Below, one piece after another: positions 19,941-28,748 of a stretch of DNA of 64,000 nt. The position numbers and the translations under genes were made by a program. Source of the stretch: JAGVSR01 sp963786675 (GTDB taxonomy: Bacteria; Pseudomonadota; Alphaproteobacteria; Rhizobiales; Hyphomicrobiaceae); assembly GCA_963786675.1 (NCBI GenBank), contig CAWAZY010000005.1, positions 124,001-188,000 of the forward strand, written 5' to 3'. Position 1 is the stretch's first letter; each line of letters begins with the position of its first letter. The notes under the pieces were generated by a model. It worked only from the letters and a program-made list of their open reading frames with translations, was not told the DNA's origin and made no database searches.

Positions 19941-20345
19941 ATGACACGCTTGTTGATATCGATGCTGGCGGCCTTTGCCGGCGCGACGTTCGCCACGGCC
20001 GCATTCGCGGCTGAGGGCGCCGGCGGCACGGTGGACCCGTCGATCTACCGGCTTATGGTTTTCGCCATGGCGATCTTCGTCGGCTACTACGTGGTTTGGA
20101 GCGTTACACCCGCTCTGCACACGCCACTGATGTCGGTCACGAATGCTATTTCGTCGGTGATCGTCGTCGGCGCTTTGCTGGCCGTCGGTGTGTCGCTGGT
20201 GAAAGACGGTTCGGTCCTTGCCAAGTTGTTCGGCTTCCTGGCCCTGGTGATGGCGTCTGTGAATATCTTCGGCGGCTTCCTCGTCACGCAGCGGATGCTC
20301 GCCATGTACAAGAAGAAAGAGCCCAAGAAGGACGCGGCGAAGTAG
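19941..20345 (+). CDS. pntAB: NAD(P) transhydrogenase subunit alpha part 2 (membrane domain)
   Basis: This 134-residue protein has three to four membrane helices (LMVFAMAIFVGYYVVWSV, ISSVIVVGALLAVGVSLV, FGFLALVMASVNIFGGFLV) and a Lys-rich tail. It supplies the alpha-subunit part of the proton channel in domain II. A leading hydrophobic segment ending AFAAEG may be a first helix or a cleaved leader. ATG 19941 is preferred to a GTG five codons upstream that overlaps the pntAA stop. It lies between pntAA and pntB. Confidence 0.94.
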   Translation: MTRLLISMLAAFAGATFATAAFAAEGAGGTVDPSIYRLMVFAMAIFVGYYVVWSVTPALHTPLMSVTNAISSVIVVGALLAVGVSLVKDGSVLAKLFGFLALVMASVNIFGGFLVTQRMLAMYKKKEPKKDAAK

Positions 20346-20420
20346 GGGCTCCTCTCCGCCAATCTTTTCCCCGCGCCGCCCGGCGCGACCAGGACCGAAA
20401 GAGTTAAGGACCGCCAGACC

Positions 20421-21830
20421 ATGAGCGCCAACCTCGCCGCCCTCCTCTACCTCGCCGCGGGCATTCTGTTCATCCTCGCATTGCGTGGCCTGTCGCATCC
20501 CGAGACATCACGTCAGGGCAACACGTTCGGCATGGTTGGTATGGCCATCGCCATTCTGACGACGCTGGGCCTGCTGGGCGCCCCGGACTCGATATTGACT
20601 TGGATACTGATCGCTGCCGGTATCGGATCCGGCGGGTTCCTGGGCGCTAAGATCGCCCGCGAAATTCCGATGACCCAGATGCCGGAACTTGTGGCGGCCT
20701 TCCACTCGCTCGTCGGTCTGGCAGCCGTGTTCGTCGCCGCTGCCGCACTGTATTCGCCGGAGGCCTTCGGCATTGGGACGCAGGGCAACATTAATGGCGC
20801 CAGCCTGTTTGAAATGGCGCTCGGCGTTGCCATTGGCGCCATCACCTTCACCGGTTCGGTCATCGCGTTCGCCAAGCTGTCGGGCAAGATGTCAGGTGCT
20901 CCCATCCTGCTGCCCATGCGGCACATCATCAATCTGGCCCTGTTCGCGCTGCTCATCTGGCTGATCTATCAGTTGTGCATGTCGGGCGGCTCGGGCTGGC
21001 TGTTCTGGGCGATCACGCTGGTGGCCCTTGTCTTCGGAATTCTGATCATCATCCCGATCGGCGGCGCGGACATGCCCGTCGTGGTGTCGATGCTCAACTC
21101 GTATTCGGGCTGGGCGGCTGCCGGCATCGGCTTTACGCTGGGTAACGTAGCCCTCATCATCACCGGCGCGCTCGTCGGCTCCTCGGGCGCTATTTTGTCG
21201 TACATCATGTGCAAAGGCATGAACCGGTCGTTCGTGTCGGTCATCGCTGGCGGGTTCGGTGGTGAGACAGCCGCGGCTGGCGGCGGCGGCGGCGAGCAGA
21301 AGCCCGTCAAGCTCGGCTCGGCGGAAGATGCGGCCTACGTGCTTAAGAATGCTTCGAAGGTCATCATCGTGCCGGGCTATGGCATGGCGGTGGCGCAGGC
21401 CCAACATGCCCTGCGCGAAATGGGTGACCAGCTTAAGAAGGCGGGTGTGGAGGTCAAATACGCGATCCACCCTGTGGCTGGCCGCATGCCCGGTCACATG
21501 AACGTGCTCCTGGCCGAAGCCAACGTGCCCTATGACGAGGTCTTCGAATTGGAAGACATCAACTCCGAGTTCAGCCAGGCCGATGCGGTGTACGTCATTG
21601 GCGCCAACGACGTGGTCAATCCGGCCGCCGAGGACGACAAAACCTCGCCCATCTACGGCATGCCCGTGTTGCAGGTCTGGAAAGCGTCGACGGTGTTCTT
21701 CAACAAGCGGTCGCTGGCTTCGGGTTATGCGGGTATCGATAATCCCGTGTTCTATCGCGACAACACGGTGATGGTGCTCGGCGACGCCAAGAAGATGACG
21801 GAAGAGATCGCCAAATCACTGGCTCATTGA
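20421..21830 (+). CDS. pntB: NAD(P) transhydrogenase subunit beta
   Basis: This 469-residue protein combines the remaining membrane helices of domain II (about 1-270) with the NADP(H)-binding domain III. Domain III carries VIIVPGYGMAVAQAQHALRE, HPVAGRMPGHMNVLLAEA, VIGANDVVNPAAED and a C-terminal FNKRSLASGYAGIDNPVF. The length is normal. A Gly/Ala-rich hinge (GGETAAAGGGGGEQKP) separates the domains. With pntAA and pntAB it forms one operon that ends at a strong hairpin 63 bases downstream. The enzyme uses the proton gradient to make NADPH from NADH. Confidence 0.97.
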   Translation: MSANLAALLYLAAGILFILALRGLSHPETSRQGNTFGMVGMAIAILTTLGLLGAPDSILTWILIAAGIGSGGFLGAKIAREIPMTQMPELVAAFHSLVGLAAVFVAAAALYSPEAFGIGTQGNINGASLFEMALGVAIGAITFTGSVIAFAKLSGKMSGAPILLPMRHIINLALFALLIWLIYQLCMSGGSGWLFWAITLVALVFGILIIIPIGGADMPVVVSMLNSYSGWAAAGIGFTLGNVALIITGALVGSSGAILSYIMCKGMNRSFVSVIAGGFGGETAAAGGGGGEQKPVKLGSAEDAAYVLKNASKVIIVPGYGMAVAQAQHALREMGDQLKKAGVEVKYAIHPVAGRMPGHMNVLLAEANVPYDEVFELEDINSEFSQADAVYVIGANDVVNPAAEDDKTSPIYGMPVLQVWKASTVFFNKRSLASGYAGIDNPVFYRDNTVMVLGDAKKMTEEIAKSLAH

Positions 21831-21892
21831 CGCGCGGGCTGACCAAGCGCGCCGCGCCCTCATCCGCGTCATGCGATTGATCGCTGCTATGG

Positions 21893-21920
21893 AAAGGCCC
21901 GGGTTTCGACCCGGGCCTTT
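21893..21920 (+). terminator. Terminator of the pnt operon
   Basis: AAAGGCCCGGG at 21893-21903 pairs perfectly with CCCGGGCCTTT at 21910-21920 around a six-base loop. The U-tract is short, but the stem is 11 bp and sits just after pntB. The symmetry would also allow weak minus-strand termination. Confidence 0.85.
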
Positions 21921-22227
21921 CGCGTGTGTGGGGTGCGCTTCCGGCCACACTGTCATGAATTTCGCGCGGGGCGTGTGGATTGATGTTACGCGGCAACTTG
22001 GCCGGTCATGGAACGCCCGGACGCTCTGAAGCGTTAACACACGGAAAATTAACCCAAACCGTGCGGTTGCAGGGCTTGCTACGCACCAGGTAAATTGGAG
22101 GCCCCTCCCGCCCCCGCCATCGGGCTGTCACAAAAATTGATCCACGGCCCCAACGAACGCCGTTAGTCTGATGTGACTCTTTTGCAGTTCGACTGGTGAT
22201 GGGCGGCGCAAGGCGAGGGAGATTTGG

Positions 22228-22803
22228 ATGCGACAAGCCGGGAGTATGCTCCTGCTGTTGATTGTGGCTCTGGCAGCCACCGCGGCGCATGCAAATGCTG
22301 GCAACAGCTTGCAGACCCGCGTGACCCTCGGCGGGGCCAACCTCGAATGCCGTGATTTCCGCGGACAGGTCGTCCGATCTATTCAATTGGATGATTTAGG
22401 GGATGTCGCCCATGCGCGGGTGATTAACCGCATGCCGATCATCACCCTCAACCGCGCCCGGCTCGACACGCTCCCAGGCAAAATGCAGATCTTTTTCTTC
22501 AATCATGAATGCGCGCATCACGTCATGGGCCACGTGTTCTATCCGACCGCGACCAGCGAGAACGAAGCCGATTGCTGGTCGATCAAGGCCGGCCGGCGGG
22601 AAGGGTTGTTGGCCCGGGAGGACGTTGTCGCCTTTGGTCCGTATCTGGCGCAAAGCCGGGGCTCGGTCTTTGGACACTTGCCCGGCCCGCAGCGGGCGGC
22701 GCGGCTGGTGGCGTGTTTCGACGATCCGGCGGAAGAGAACCTGGACAACCCGTTCGGGTTTGAGGCGCCCAGTCCGTCGCAACTGGCTGAAGGCGTTCGC
22801 TAG
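22228..22803 (+). CDS. Secreted putative zinc metallopeptidase (HExxH), unknown family
   Basis: The 191 residues start with a signal peptide (MLLLLIVALAATAAHANA). HECAHHVMGH at 93-102 is an HExxH zinc motif. ENEADCWSIK (111-120) follows, where the downstream Glu or Asp could be the third ligand, as in M48-type gluzincins. The rest is short and has no further recognised domain. GAGGGAG lies upstream of the ATG. The protease role is inferred from the motif alone; a structural or inactive homologue is possible. It stands alone between the pnt operon and a membrane protein. Confidence 0.65.
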   Translation: MRQAGSMLLLLIVALAATAAHANAGNSLQTRVTLGGANLECRDFRGQVVRSIQLDDLGDVAHARVINRMPIITLNRARLDTLPGKMQIFFFNHECAHHVMGHVFYPTATSENEADCWSIKAGRREGLLAREDVVAFGPYLAQSRGSVFGHLPGPQRAARLVACFDDPAEENLDNPFGFEAPSPSQLAEGVR

Positions 22804-23073
22804 CCAACCCAGAAATGCCTGTTCACCCACCCGGGCCCCACAGGTAAAAGCCGGGCTGGCATGGGAAATTCAGTTGCCAACGTAATGGCTTCGCATTTTC
22901 CCGCCGCTCGTGGGTTAGCTAGATGAATTGACGCCGGATGCCGGGCGGACCATTGTCCCGCCGAGGCGCTTCTGGACCACCATCCCTGGATGTGGCGCCC
23001 GTGCTGGGGCGCCCGTTAAGTGTGCCCTCTGGTTGAGCCGGTCCGTTTTGCCGAAGTCCGATAAGGGGGCGAT

Positions 23074-23733
23074 TTGACGACACGACCTGAGGTGCGGGAC
23101 GCGCAATCGAGACGGTTTGCGCTGGCAATCGAACTCGCCGTGGCTCTCATAGCCCTCGCCACATCCGCCTACCTGATTTTCGCGTGGCAATCCGATACGC
23201 TCGACTACGAGATCTACGTCCATGAGTGGGGCGTGCTGGAGATCGTACATTCGCTGCTCACGGGTCTCAGCACGTGGCTGTTCTACCGCGCGTGGCGTGA
23301 TGCCACCGGTGCGGTCAAAACGGGCGCTGGGGCGTTGACGATGCTGGCGGGTGCGGGCTTCGTACGCGAACTCGATCTTAAGAAGACCGCCGAGGTCACA
23401 GGGCCGGACTGGTTTTACTTTCTGGCGGACCACGGACTGCAGGAGGCGCTTATGATCGCCATGACGGCGCCGATCCTGTTTTATCTGTACAGGCATCGCG
23501 CTGACCTCATGGAACTCGTCGGCTTGACATTGCGCTGGCGGACATGGCCGCTTTTCGCCGCCGCGCTGTTCATCGTTGCTGGCATCTATTTTGATGAGCG
23601 GATCGTTACCAGTATGCGGATGCGCTTCTGGGAAGAACTGATCGAGACCTATGGCTACCTGTTCATGGTTTTGGCTGCCTGGCGGCACTGGGAAATCGCG
23701 GTCAACGAGCGCGATCCAGCCGTAAAGCGGTGA
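23074..23733 (+). CDS. Polytopic membrane protein of unknown function
   Basis: The 219 residues contain about five or six membrane segments, including LAIELAVALIALATSAYLIF, LLTGLSTWLFYRAW, LMIAMTAPILFYLY and WPLFAAALFIVAGIYF. Short charged loops separate them; one loop carries YEIYVHEWGVLEIVHS. I do not recognise the family. The start is TTG at 23074 with AAGGGGG six bases upstream; no ATG lies near. The next gene follows after 79 bases on the same strand. Confidence 0.65.
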   Translation: MTTRPEVRDAQSRRFALAIELAVALIALATSAYLIFAWQSDTLDYEIYVHEWGVLEIVHSLLTGLSTWLFYRAWRDATGAVKTGAGALTMLAGAGFVRELDLKKTAEVTGPDWFYFLADHGLQEALMIAMTAPILFYLYRHRADLMELVGLTLRWRTWPLFAAALFIVAGIYFDERIVTSMRMRFWEELIETYGYLFMVLAAWRHWEIAVNERDPAVKR

Positions 23734-23812
23734 CTGATCCAGGGACCATCGCTTCTGCAATGGCGCGCGCGATCGCCCTTGCCAACTTGGGAAGACGCGG
23801 AACGCTGGTCGC

Positions 23813-24637
23813 ATGATACTCATTGCCAAAGTCCTGGCCGTGCTGGCCTGCCTCGCGCTCATCGTGCATTTCGGCGCGGATGCTTTGCAGCGTAAGCTGC
23901 TCTATTTTCCCGACACACGCCGCATGTCGCCGACGGAAGTTGGGCTGAGCGATGTCGCCGAACGCGCGATTGCCACGGCACCGGGCCAGGAGGTTCTGGT
24001 CTGGCAGGGGCGGGCGCGTGCCGGGTACCCAACACTTCTTTATTTTCATGGCAACGCGGGTTCGTTCGCGACCCGGTACGAGCGGATCCGTAAATATCTC
24101 GCTGAGGGCTACGGCGTCGTCATGATGACGTACCGAGGGTTCGGCGGAAGCACGGGAACACCCTCAGAAGCCGCGAATGTGGCCGACGCCAAAGCTGTTT
24201 ATGACCAGCTGCGCCGCGAGGGAATTCCGGCCGGGAAGATTGTTCTTTATGGCGAATTGCTGGGGACCGGTGTCGCCATGCAGGTGGCGGCGGAAAAGCC
24301 CGTCGCCGGCGTTATCCTCGATGCACCCTACACGTCGATCGTTGATTTGGCCGCCATCCACTACCCCTGGCTGCCGGTGCGCTTCTTGATGACCGACCGT
24401 TACGAGAGCCTGCCCTTGGCGCACCGGATTACCGTACCGGTGCTCATTGTTCATGGAACCGAAGACACAATCATTCCGGTAGCGATGGGCAAGGAACTGG
24501 CCTCAGCGATAGCTGGTCCGGTGCAAACGGCGCTTATCGAAGGTGCTGGCCACTCGGACCATTACCTATACGGATCCTACGACGTCATCTTTCGCTGGCT
24601 CGAACGGTTCCGGCCGAACGCCGCGGCTGCGCAGTAA
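23813..24637 (+). CDS. Alpha/beta hydrolase (BEM46/ABHD13-like) lacking the catalytic serine
   Basis: This 274-residue protein has one N-terminal membrane helix (1-20) and the BEM46-like fold. Landmarks are LLYFHGNAGSFATRYERI, MMTYRGFGGSTGTPSE, the nucleophile elbow at 147-151, the Asp turn VLIVHGTEDTIIPV and the His turn EGAGHSDHY. The elbow reads GELLG instead of GESLG, because codon 149 is TTG (24257-24259). TCG would be Ser, so one C-to-T change explains it. All other landmarks are intact. It is either a pseudo-enzyme or an assembly error. Confidence 0.85.
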   Translation: MILIAKVLAVLACLALIVHFGADALQRKLLYFPDTRRMSPTEVGLSDVAERAIATAPGQEVLVWQGRARAGYPTLLYFHGNAGSFATRYERIRKYLAEGYGVVMMTYRGFGGSTGTPSEAANVADAKAVYDQLRREGIPAGKIVLYGELLGTGVAMQVAAEKPVAGVILDAPYTSIVDLAAIHYPWLPVRFLMTDRYESLPLAHRITVPVLIVHGTEDTIIPVAMGKELASAIAGPVQTALIEGAGHSDHYLYGSYDVIFRWLERFRPNAAAAQ

Positions 24638-24658
24638 GTCCAGCGGGCGGGCAAAAGA

Positions 24659-24687
24659 AAAAGGCCGCGCTTGGATCGCGGCCTTTT
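24659..24687. terminator. Bidirectional terminator between hydrolase and rpsU
   Basis: AAAAGGCCGCG at 24659-24669 pairs with CGCGGCCTTTT at 24677-24687. On the minus strand the T-run continues as TTTTTCTTTTG, and on the plus strand as TTTTCAAT. It serves the two convergent genes. Confidence 0.88.
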
Positions 24688-24710
24688 CAATCTGCTGATC
24701 GTGGGTGCGA

Positions 24711-25049
24711 TTAAGCGCCCTGGGAGCCGCCGCCGCTGTTGAAGCCGCCGCCGCTGCTGTAGCCGCCGCTGCCGCCAAATCCGCCGCCCGGACGACCCGG
24801 ACCCTTGGCGCCCGGACCACCGCGCGGTGCTGCGGGCTTGGAGGGCAGGAGCCCTTCACGCTGCATCTTCTTACGGGCCAGCTTACGGGCGCGGCGCACA
24901 GCCTCCGCCTTCTCGCGAGCTTTCTTTTCGGAGGGCTTCTCAAAATAGTTCCGCAGCTTCATCTCGCGGAAAATACCCTCGCGCTGCATCTTTTTCTTGA
25001 GCGCCTTGAGGGCCTGATCGACATTGTTGTCGCGAACGAGCACTTGCAA
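24711..25049 (-). CDS. rpsU: Small ribosomal subunit protein bS21 with Gly-rich extension
   Basis: The first 70 residues are canonical bS21: MQVLVRDNNVDQALKALKKK, then REMKLRNYFEKPSEKKARE and many Lys/Arg. A Gly/Ser-rich tail of about 35 residues follows (GGGFGGSGGYSSGGGF and similar), typical of alphaproteobacterial S21. The total of 112 residues is longer than the enterobacterial protein of about 71. It is monocistronic, with a strong terminator 24 bases after the stop. Confidence 0.96.
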   Translation of the reverse strand: MQVLVRDNNVDQALKALKKKMQREGIFREMKLRNYFEKPSEKKAREKAEAVRRARKLARKKMQREGLLPSKPAAPRGGPGAKGPGRPGGGFGGSGGYSSGGGFNSGGGSQGA

Positions 25050-25273
25050 GAGACTGAACCTCTGCTGCTATCGAGTTGATCGGAATGGGAAAAACATCAT
25101 CCAGTGCCGCCGGAGGAGATCCACCCGGCAGCCCTGGGGGGCTGTTCCTTGGCGCGCCTTTTAACAAAGCCATCCCGAATTGTCCATGACACCCCACGCA
25201 TTTTACTGGGACACAGGACGGGATCTGCAACTCCATCTAAGCCGTGCTCACGTGGGCCGGGAGGTGTCGCACG

Positions 25274-26365
25274 CTAGGCAGCGGCGGACGTCAGCAGCCG
25301 GTTGACGTGGCCCATCTTGCGGCCGTCGCGCACCTCGGCCTTGCCGTAATGGTGCAGGAAGGCGCCCGGGTCTGCCGCGATCTTCTCCCAGGCCAGAATG
25401 TCGTCGCCGATCAGGTTGATCATTTCCGCACCCGGCGCCTTGAGCCGTGTCGATCCCAGTGGCCAGCCGGCAATGGCGCGGATGTGTTGCTCGAACTGGG
25501 ATGTTTCCGCGCCGTCCATGGTCCAGTGCCCCGAGTTGTGCACGCGGGGTGCCATCTCGTTGACGTAGACGTGCTCGCGTCCGCCAGCTGTGACGGCAAA
25601 ATATTCAATGGCGAAGACGCCGACGTAATCGAGAGCCTGGGCGATCTTTCTTGCGGTCTCCAGGGCGTCCGTGGCCGCTTCGGACGACAGCCGGGCCGGC
25701 GCGACCGAGCGATGCAGGATGTGGTTGCGGTGCTCGTTCTCCGTCACCTCGAAGGCGCGGAAGGTTCCATCGAGCGCGCGTGCGGCAATGACGGACACTT
25801 CCCGGTCGAACGTCACGAAGCCTTCCAGGATGGAGGGCTGATCGCGCATCGTGGCCCACGCGTCGCCAGTGCCGTCCGGCGATAGTATTTTGGCCTGTCC
25901 CTTGCCGTCGTAACCGAAGCGGCGGGTCTTCAAGACACTGGGTGTGCCGATCGCACCGTCGACGGCGCGGGTCAGGTCGGCCAGCGTATCGATCTGTGCG
26001 AATGGTGCGGTCTCGGCGCCCAGTTCGCGCGCGAGGGTCTTTTCGTTGATGCGATCCTGGGCGCAAGCAAGCGCCTTGGCGCCGGGGCGCACGGGGACCA
26101 GCGCATCGAGAAATTCAACCGTTTTTACAGGGATATTCTCGAATTCGTAGGTCGCAACATCAATCTGGCGAGCGAATGCGGCAAGTGCCGCTTCGTCTTC
26201 ATAGGGCGCAATCGTGTGGTCAGCTGCGACATCGAACGCGGGGCCTGGCACGTCGGAATAGATATGGCATTTGAAGCCGAGACGCGCGGCGGCCAGAGCC
26301 AGCATCCGGCCAAGTTGGCCGGAACCGAGGATGCCGATGGTGGAGCCGGGGGCAAGGGCGCTCAT
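25274..26365 (-). CDS. purK: 5-(carboxyamino)imidazole ribonucleotide synthase
   Basis: This ATP-grasp enzyme carboxylates AIR in purine synthesis. It opens with PGSTIGILGSGQLGRMLALA and carries YEFENIP, VLKTRRFGYDGKGQ and EMAPRVHNSGHWTMDGAETS, the product-binding signature. The 363-residue length is normal. I start at ATG 26363-26365; a GTG four codons earlier overlaps the purE stop. purE precedes it by eight bases, so the two are one operon. Confidence 0.95.
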   Translation of the reverse strand: MSALAPGSTIGILGSGQLGRMLALAAARLGFKCHIYSDVPGPAFDVAADHTIAPYEDEAALAAFARQIDVATYEFENIPVKTVEFLDALVPVRPGAKALACAQDRINEKTLARELGAETAPFAQIDTLADLTRAVDGAIGTPSVLKTRRFGYDGKGQAKILSPDGTGDAWATMRDQPSILEGFVTFDREVSVIAARALDGTFRAFEVTENEHRNHILHRSVAPARLSSEAATDALETARKIAQALDYVGVFAIEYFAVTAGGREHVYVNEMAPRVHNSGHWTMDGAETSQFEQHIRAIAGWPLGSTRLKAPGAEMINLIGDDILAWEKIAADPGAFLHHYGKAEVRDGRKMGHVNRLLTSAAA

Positions 26366-26373
26366 GGTGCGGT

Positions 26374-26868
26374 TCACGCGTCCTTGGGCGTTTCAGCGAC
26401 GGCGGCGGTCTGAGCCTCGCGGTAGGCCTCAATTCGTTTGGCCAAGGCGGGATCGTTGAGGGCGAGGATTTGAGCCGCGAGGAGTCCGGCATTTGTGGCG
26501 CCCGGCTCGCCGATGGCCAGTGTGCCGACCGGAATGCCGGCTGGCATCTGGACGATGGAATACAGGCTGTCGACACCGGCCAGGGCTTTCGAAGTCACGG
26601 GCACGCCCAGAACGGGCAGGGGTGTCATGGCGGCGGTCATGCCGGGCAGGTGGGCCGCGCCGCCGGCACCCGCAATGATGACTTTGAGCCCCCGCGATCG
26701 GGCCGCCTTGGCATAATCGGTCAGCCGGTCCGGCGTGCGATGGGCGGAGACGATCTTGGCTTCGTAGGGGACGCCGAGATCGGCGAGGACATTGGCCGCG
26801 CACTTGAGGGTCGGCCAGTCCGACTGGCTGCCCATGATGATGCCGACGAGGGGCGAAGGTGCGGTCAT
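26374..26868 (-). CDS. purE: N5-carboxyaminoimidazole ribonucleotide mutase
   Basis: The 164-residue protein converts N5-CAIR to CAIR, directly after the PurK step. GIIMGSQSDWPTLK and the active-site KIVSAHRTPDRL are at the N-terminus, and GAGGAAHLPGMTAAMTPLPV gives the nucleotide loop. It is the first gene of the purEK operon. The 270 bases upstream carry the promoter by position, but I see no purine riboswitch. Confidence 0.96.
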   Translation of the reverse strand: MTAPSPLVGIIMGSQSDWPTLKCAANVLADLGVPYEAKIVSAHRTPDRLTDYAKAARSRGLKVIIAGAGGAAHLPGMTAAMTPLPVLGVPVTSKALAGVDSLYSIVQMPAGIPVGTLAIGEPGATNAGLLAAQILALNDPALAKRIEAYREAQTAAVAETPKDA

Positions 26869-27140
26869 GTGAGGTGCTTCCGCGTTGGAAAGCTGGCTTT
26901 GCTACCCGAAGGGGGGCGGTTTTACAAGTACGGCGCGGGCTGAGGGCCGGGAACCCTTTCCCGTCAGCAGGTTCCTTAACCGCGCTTCCGCGTCGCACGG
27001 GCGTTTCGCGCCTTGCCGGTATGGACCTGTCGCGCCATTTCCAGGGCTGAGTTGAAGCAGAGCCGCGGCTCACGCCATTGGTTCATTACCCTGCGACGCC
27101 GGTCTGATCGCGGCGCGCCGGCACAAGAAAGTGCTCACGC

Positions 27141-27344
27141 ATGTCTCATACGAACGGCTCGGTAGGTTCCTCAGGCTGGTCCAAGGCCGAACTGGCGGTT
27201 CTGGCCGCCCTCGTCGCCTACATTGCAGCGGCTGTCATTGCGCTCGTCATCTGGGGTGGTCAGGGCCTCGTCGCCTGGGCGCTGTTCAGCACCATGCTGG
27301 GCGGCATCTGGATCATGATCATCGCGCGCGGCAAACCCAGCTAG
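27141..27344 (+). CDS. Small two-helix membrane protein
   Basis: The 67-residue product has a Ser/Gly-rich start and two hydrophobic segments (LAVLAALVAYIAAAVIALVIW and GLVAWALFSTMLGGIWIMII). It ends in a basic tail (ARGKPS), which suggests a hairpin with both ends inside. No family is recognised. The ribosome site is weak (AAGAAAG). Coding is supported mainly by coherent membrane character. It is 126 bases upstream of the carboxynorspermidine synthase gene. Confidence 0.5.
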   Translation: MSHTNGSVGSSGWSKAELAVLAALVAYIAAAVIALVIWGGQGLVAWALFSTMLGGIWIMIIARGKPS

Positions 27345-27470
27345 CCGTCCGCCCGATCGCGTATTGTATTTGACAGACAAGTGCCCTAATTCCGCGTCTC
27401 CCGGTTGCTTGCGATGCCGGGACGCTAGCGGCCGGCCGATGCCGCGTTTCTCACTTGGAGGGTTGGGGAC

Positions 27471-28685
27471 TTGGACAGCGTTCTGATCATTGGTGCGGGA
27501 GCCGCGGGCTCCGTCACGGCGCAGAAGTGCGCGATGAACCGCGACGTGTTCAAGAAGGTGCATCTGGCCTCGCGCCGGCTTGCCAGCTGCGAGGCGGTGG
27601 CCAAGCGGTGCAAGACGCCAATCGAGATTTCCCAGGTCGACGCCGACAACGTCAAGGAGACGGTCAAGCTCCTGCGCAAGGTCAAGCCCGACCTCGTCAT
27701 CAACATGGCGCTGCCCTACCAGGACCTGCCCATCATGGATGCCTGCCTGGAGGCGGGCGTGCATTACATGGATACGGCGAATTACGAGCCGCGTGACGAA
27801 GCCAAGTTCACCTACAAGTGGCAGTGGCCGTATCACAAAAAGTACAAGGACGCCGGCATCATGGCCGTGCTCGGCTGCGGTTTCGACCCCGGCCAGTCGA
27901 ACATCTATTGCGCCTACGCGCAGGAATTCCTGTTCGACGAAATTGAGACCATCGACATCATCGACTGCAACGACGGCAGCCACGGCAAGTCGTTTGCCAC
28001 CAACTTCAATCCCGAGATCAACCTGCGCGAAGTCACGCAGCGCGGCAAATATTGGAAAGACGGCAAGTGGATTGAGATCGATCCGCTCTCCATCTCAACC
28101 ATGATCGACTACCCGGAAGTGGGTCCGCGCAAGTCCTACCTCATCTATCACGAGGAAGAGGAAAGCCTCGTCAAGAACATCAAGGGCCTGAAGCAGATCC
28201 GCTTCTGGATGACGTTCTCGGACAACTACATAAAGCATCTCGACGTGCTGCAGTCCGTCGGCATGACGCGCATCGATCCGGTCATGTACAAGGGCAACCC
28301 GGTCATTCCGATGGAGTTCTTGAAGGAACTGCTGCCGCCGCCGTCGTCGCTGGGCAAGGGCTACACCGGCAAGACGTCGATCGGCTGCATCTTCCGCGGC
28401 ACCAAGAACGGCAAGAAGAAGATCTCCATGATCTACAACGTCTGCCACCACGAGCAGGCGTTCAAGGAGACGGGCGCGCAGGCGGTGTCCTACACCACGG
28501 GCGTGCCACCGGTCGTCGGCGCGATGATGATGTTCAAGGGTGAATGGAAGGGCAAGGGCGTGTTCAACGTCGAGCAGCTGCCGTCGAAGCCCTTCATGGA
28601 CGCCATCGGCGACCATGGCCTCCCCTGGCACCTCAAGGACCTCAAAAAGTCCGACCAGGAAGAGCTGTTCAAAGTGAAGACTTGA
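27471..28685 (+). CDS. Carboxynorspermidine synthase (saccharopine-dehydrogenase family)
   Basis: This 404-residue NADPH-dependent enzyme condenses aspartate semialdehyde with a diamine, the first step of the bacterial carboxyspermidine route. It has a Rossmann start (VLIIGAGAAGSVTAQKCAMN), HYMDTANYEPRDEAKF, GCGFDPGQSNIYCAYAQE and SIGCIFRGTKNGKKK. The start is TTG at 27471 with GGAGG ten bases upstream. The partner decarboxylase nspC lies at 53252-54397 on the other strand, so the pathway is split but both halves are in this window. A hairpin follows the stop. Confidence 0.93.
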   Translation: MDSVLIIGAGAAGSVTAQKCAMNRDVFKKVHLASRRLASCEAVAKRCKTPIEISQVDADNVKETVKLLRKVKPDLVINMALPYQDLPIMDACLEAGVHYMDTANYEPRDEAKFTYKWQWPYHKKYKDAGIMAVLGCGFDPGQSNIYCAYAQEFLFDEIETIDIIDCNDGSHGKSFATNFNPEINLREVTQRGKYWKDGKWIEIDPLSISTMIDYPEVGPRKSYLIYHEEEESLVKNIKGLKQIRFWMTFSDNYIKHLDVLQSVGMTRIDPVMYKGNPVIPMEFLKELLPPPSSLGKGYTGKTSIGCIFRGTKNGKKKISMIYNVCHHEQAFKETGAQAVSYTTGVPPVVGAMMMFKGEWKGKGVFNVEQLPSKPFMDAIGDHGLPWHLKDLKKSDQEELFKVKT

Positions 28686-28695
28686 ACAACCAGCG

Positions 28696-28718
28696 GGGCC
28701 GGACGCATCATCCGGCCC
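28696..28718 (+). terminator. Hairpin after carboxynorspermidine synthase gene
   Basis: GGGCCGGA and TCCGGCCC form an 8-bp stem around seven bases, 11 bases after the stop. The following TCACTTCTTGCC is a weak U-tract, so termination may be partial. The next gene begins 31 bases later. Confidence 0.55.
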
Positions 28719-28748
28719 TCACTTCTTGCCGGGAGGAATTGCGCGCGC

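Noticed and set aside
26869..27140. Purine riboswitch upstream of purE
   Set aside because: No recognisable purine or PRPP aptamer elements are present.
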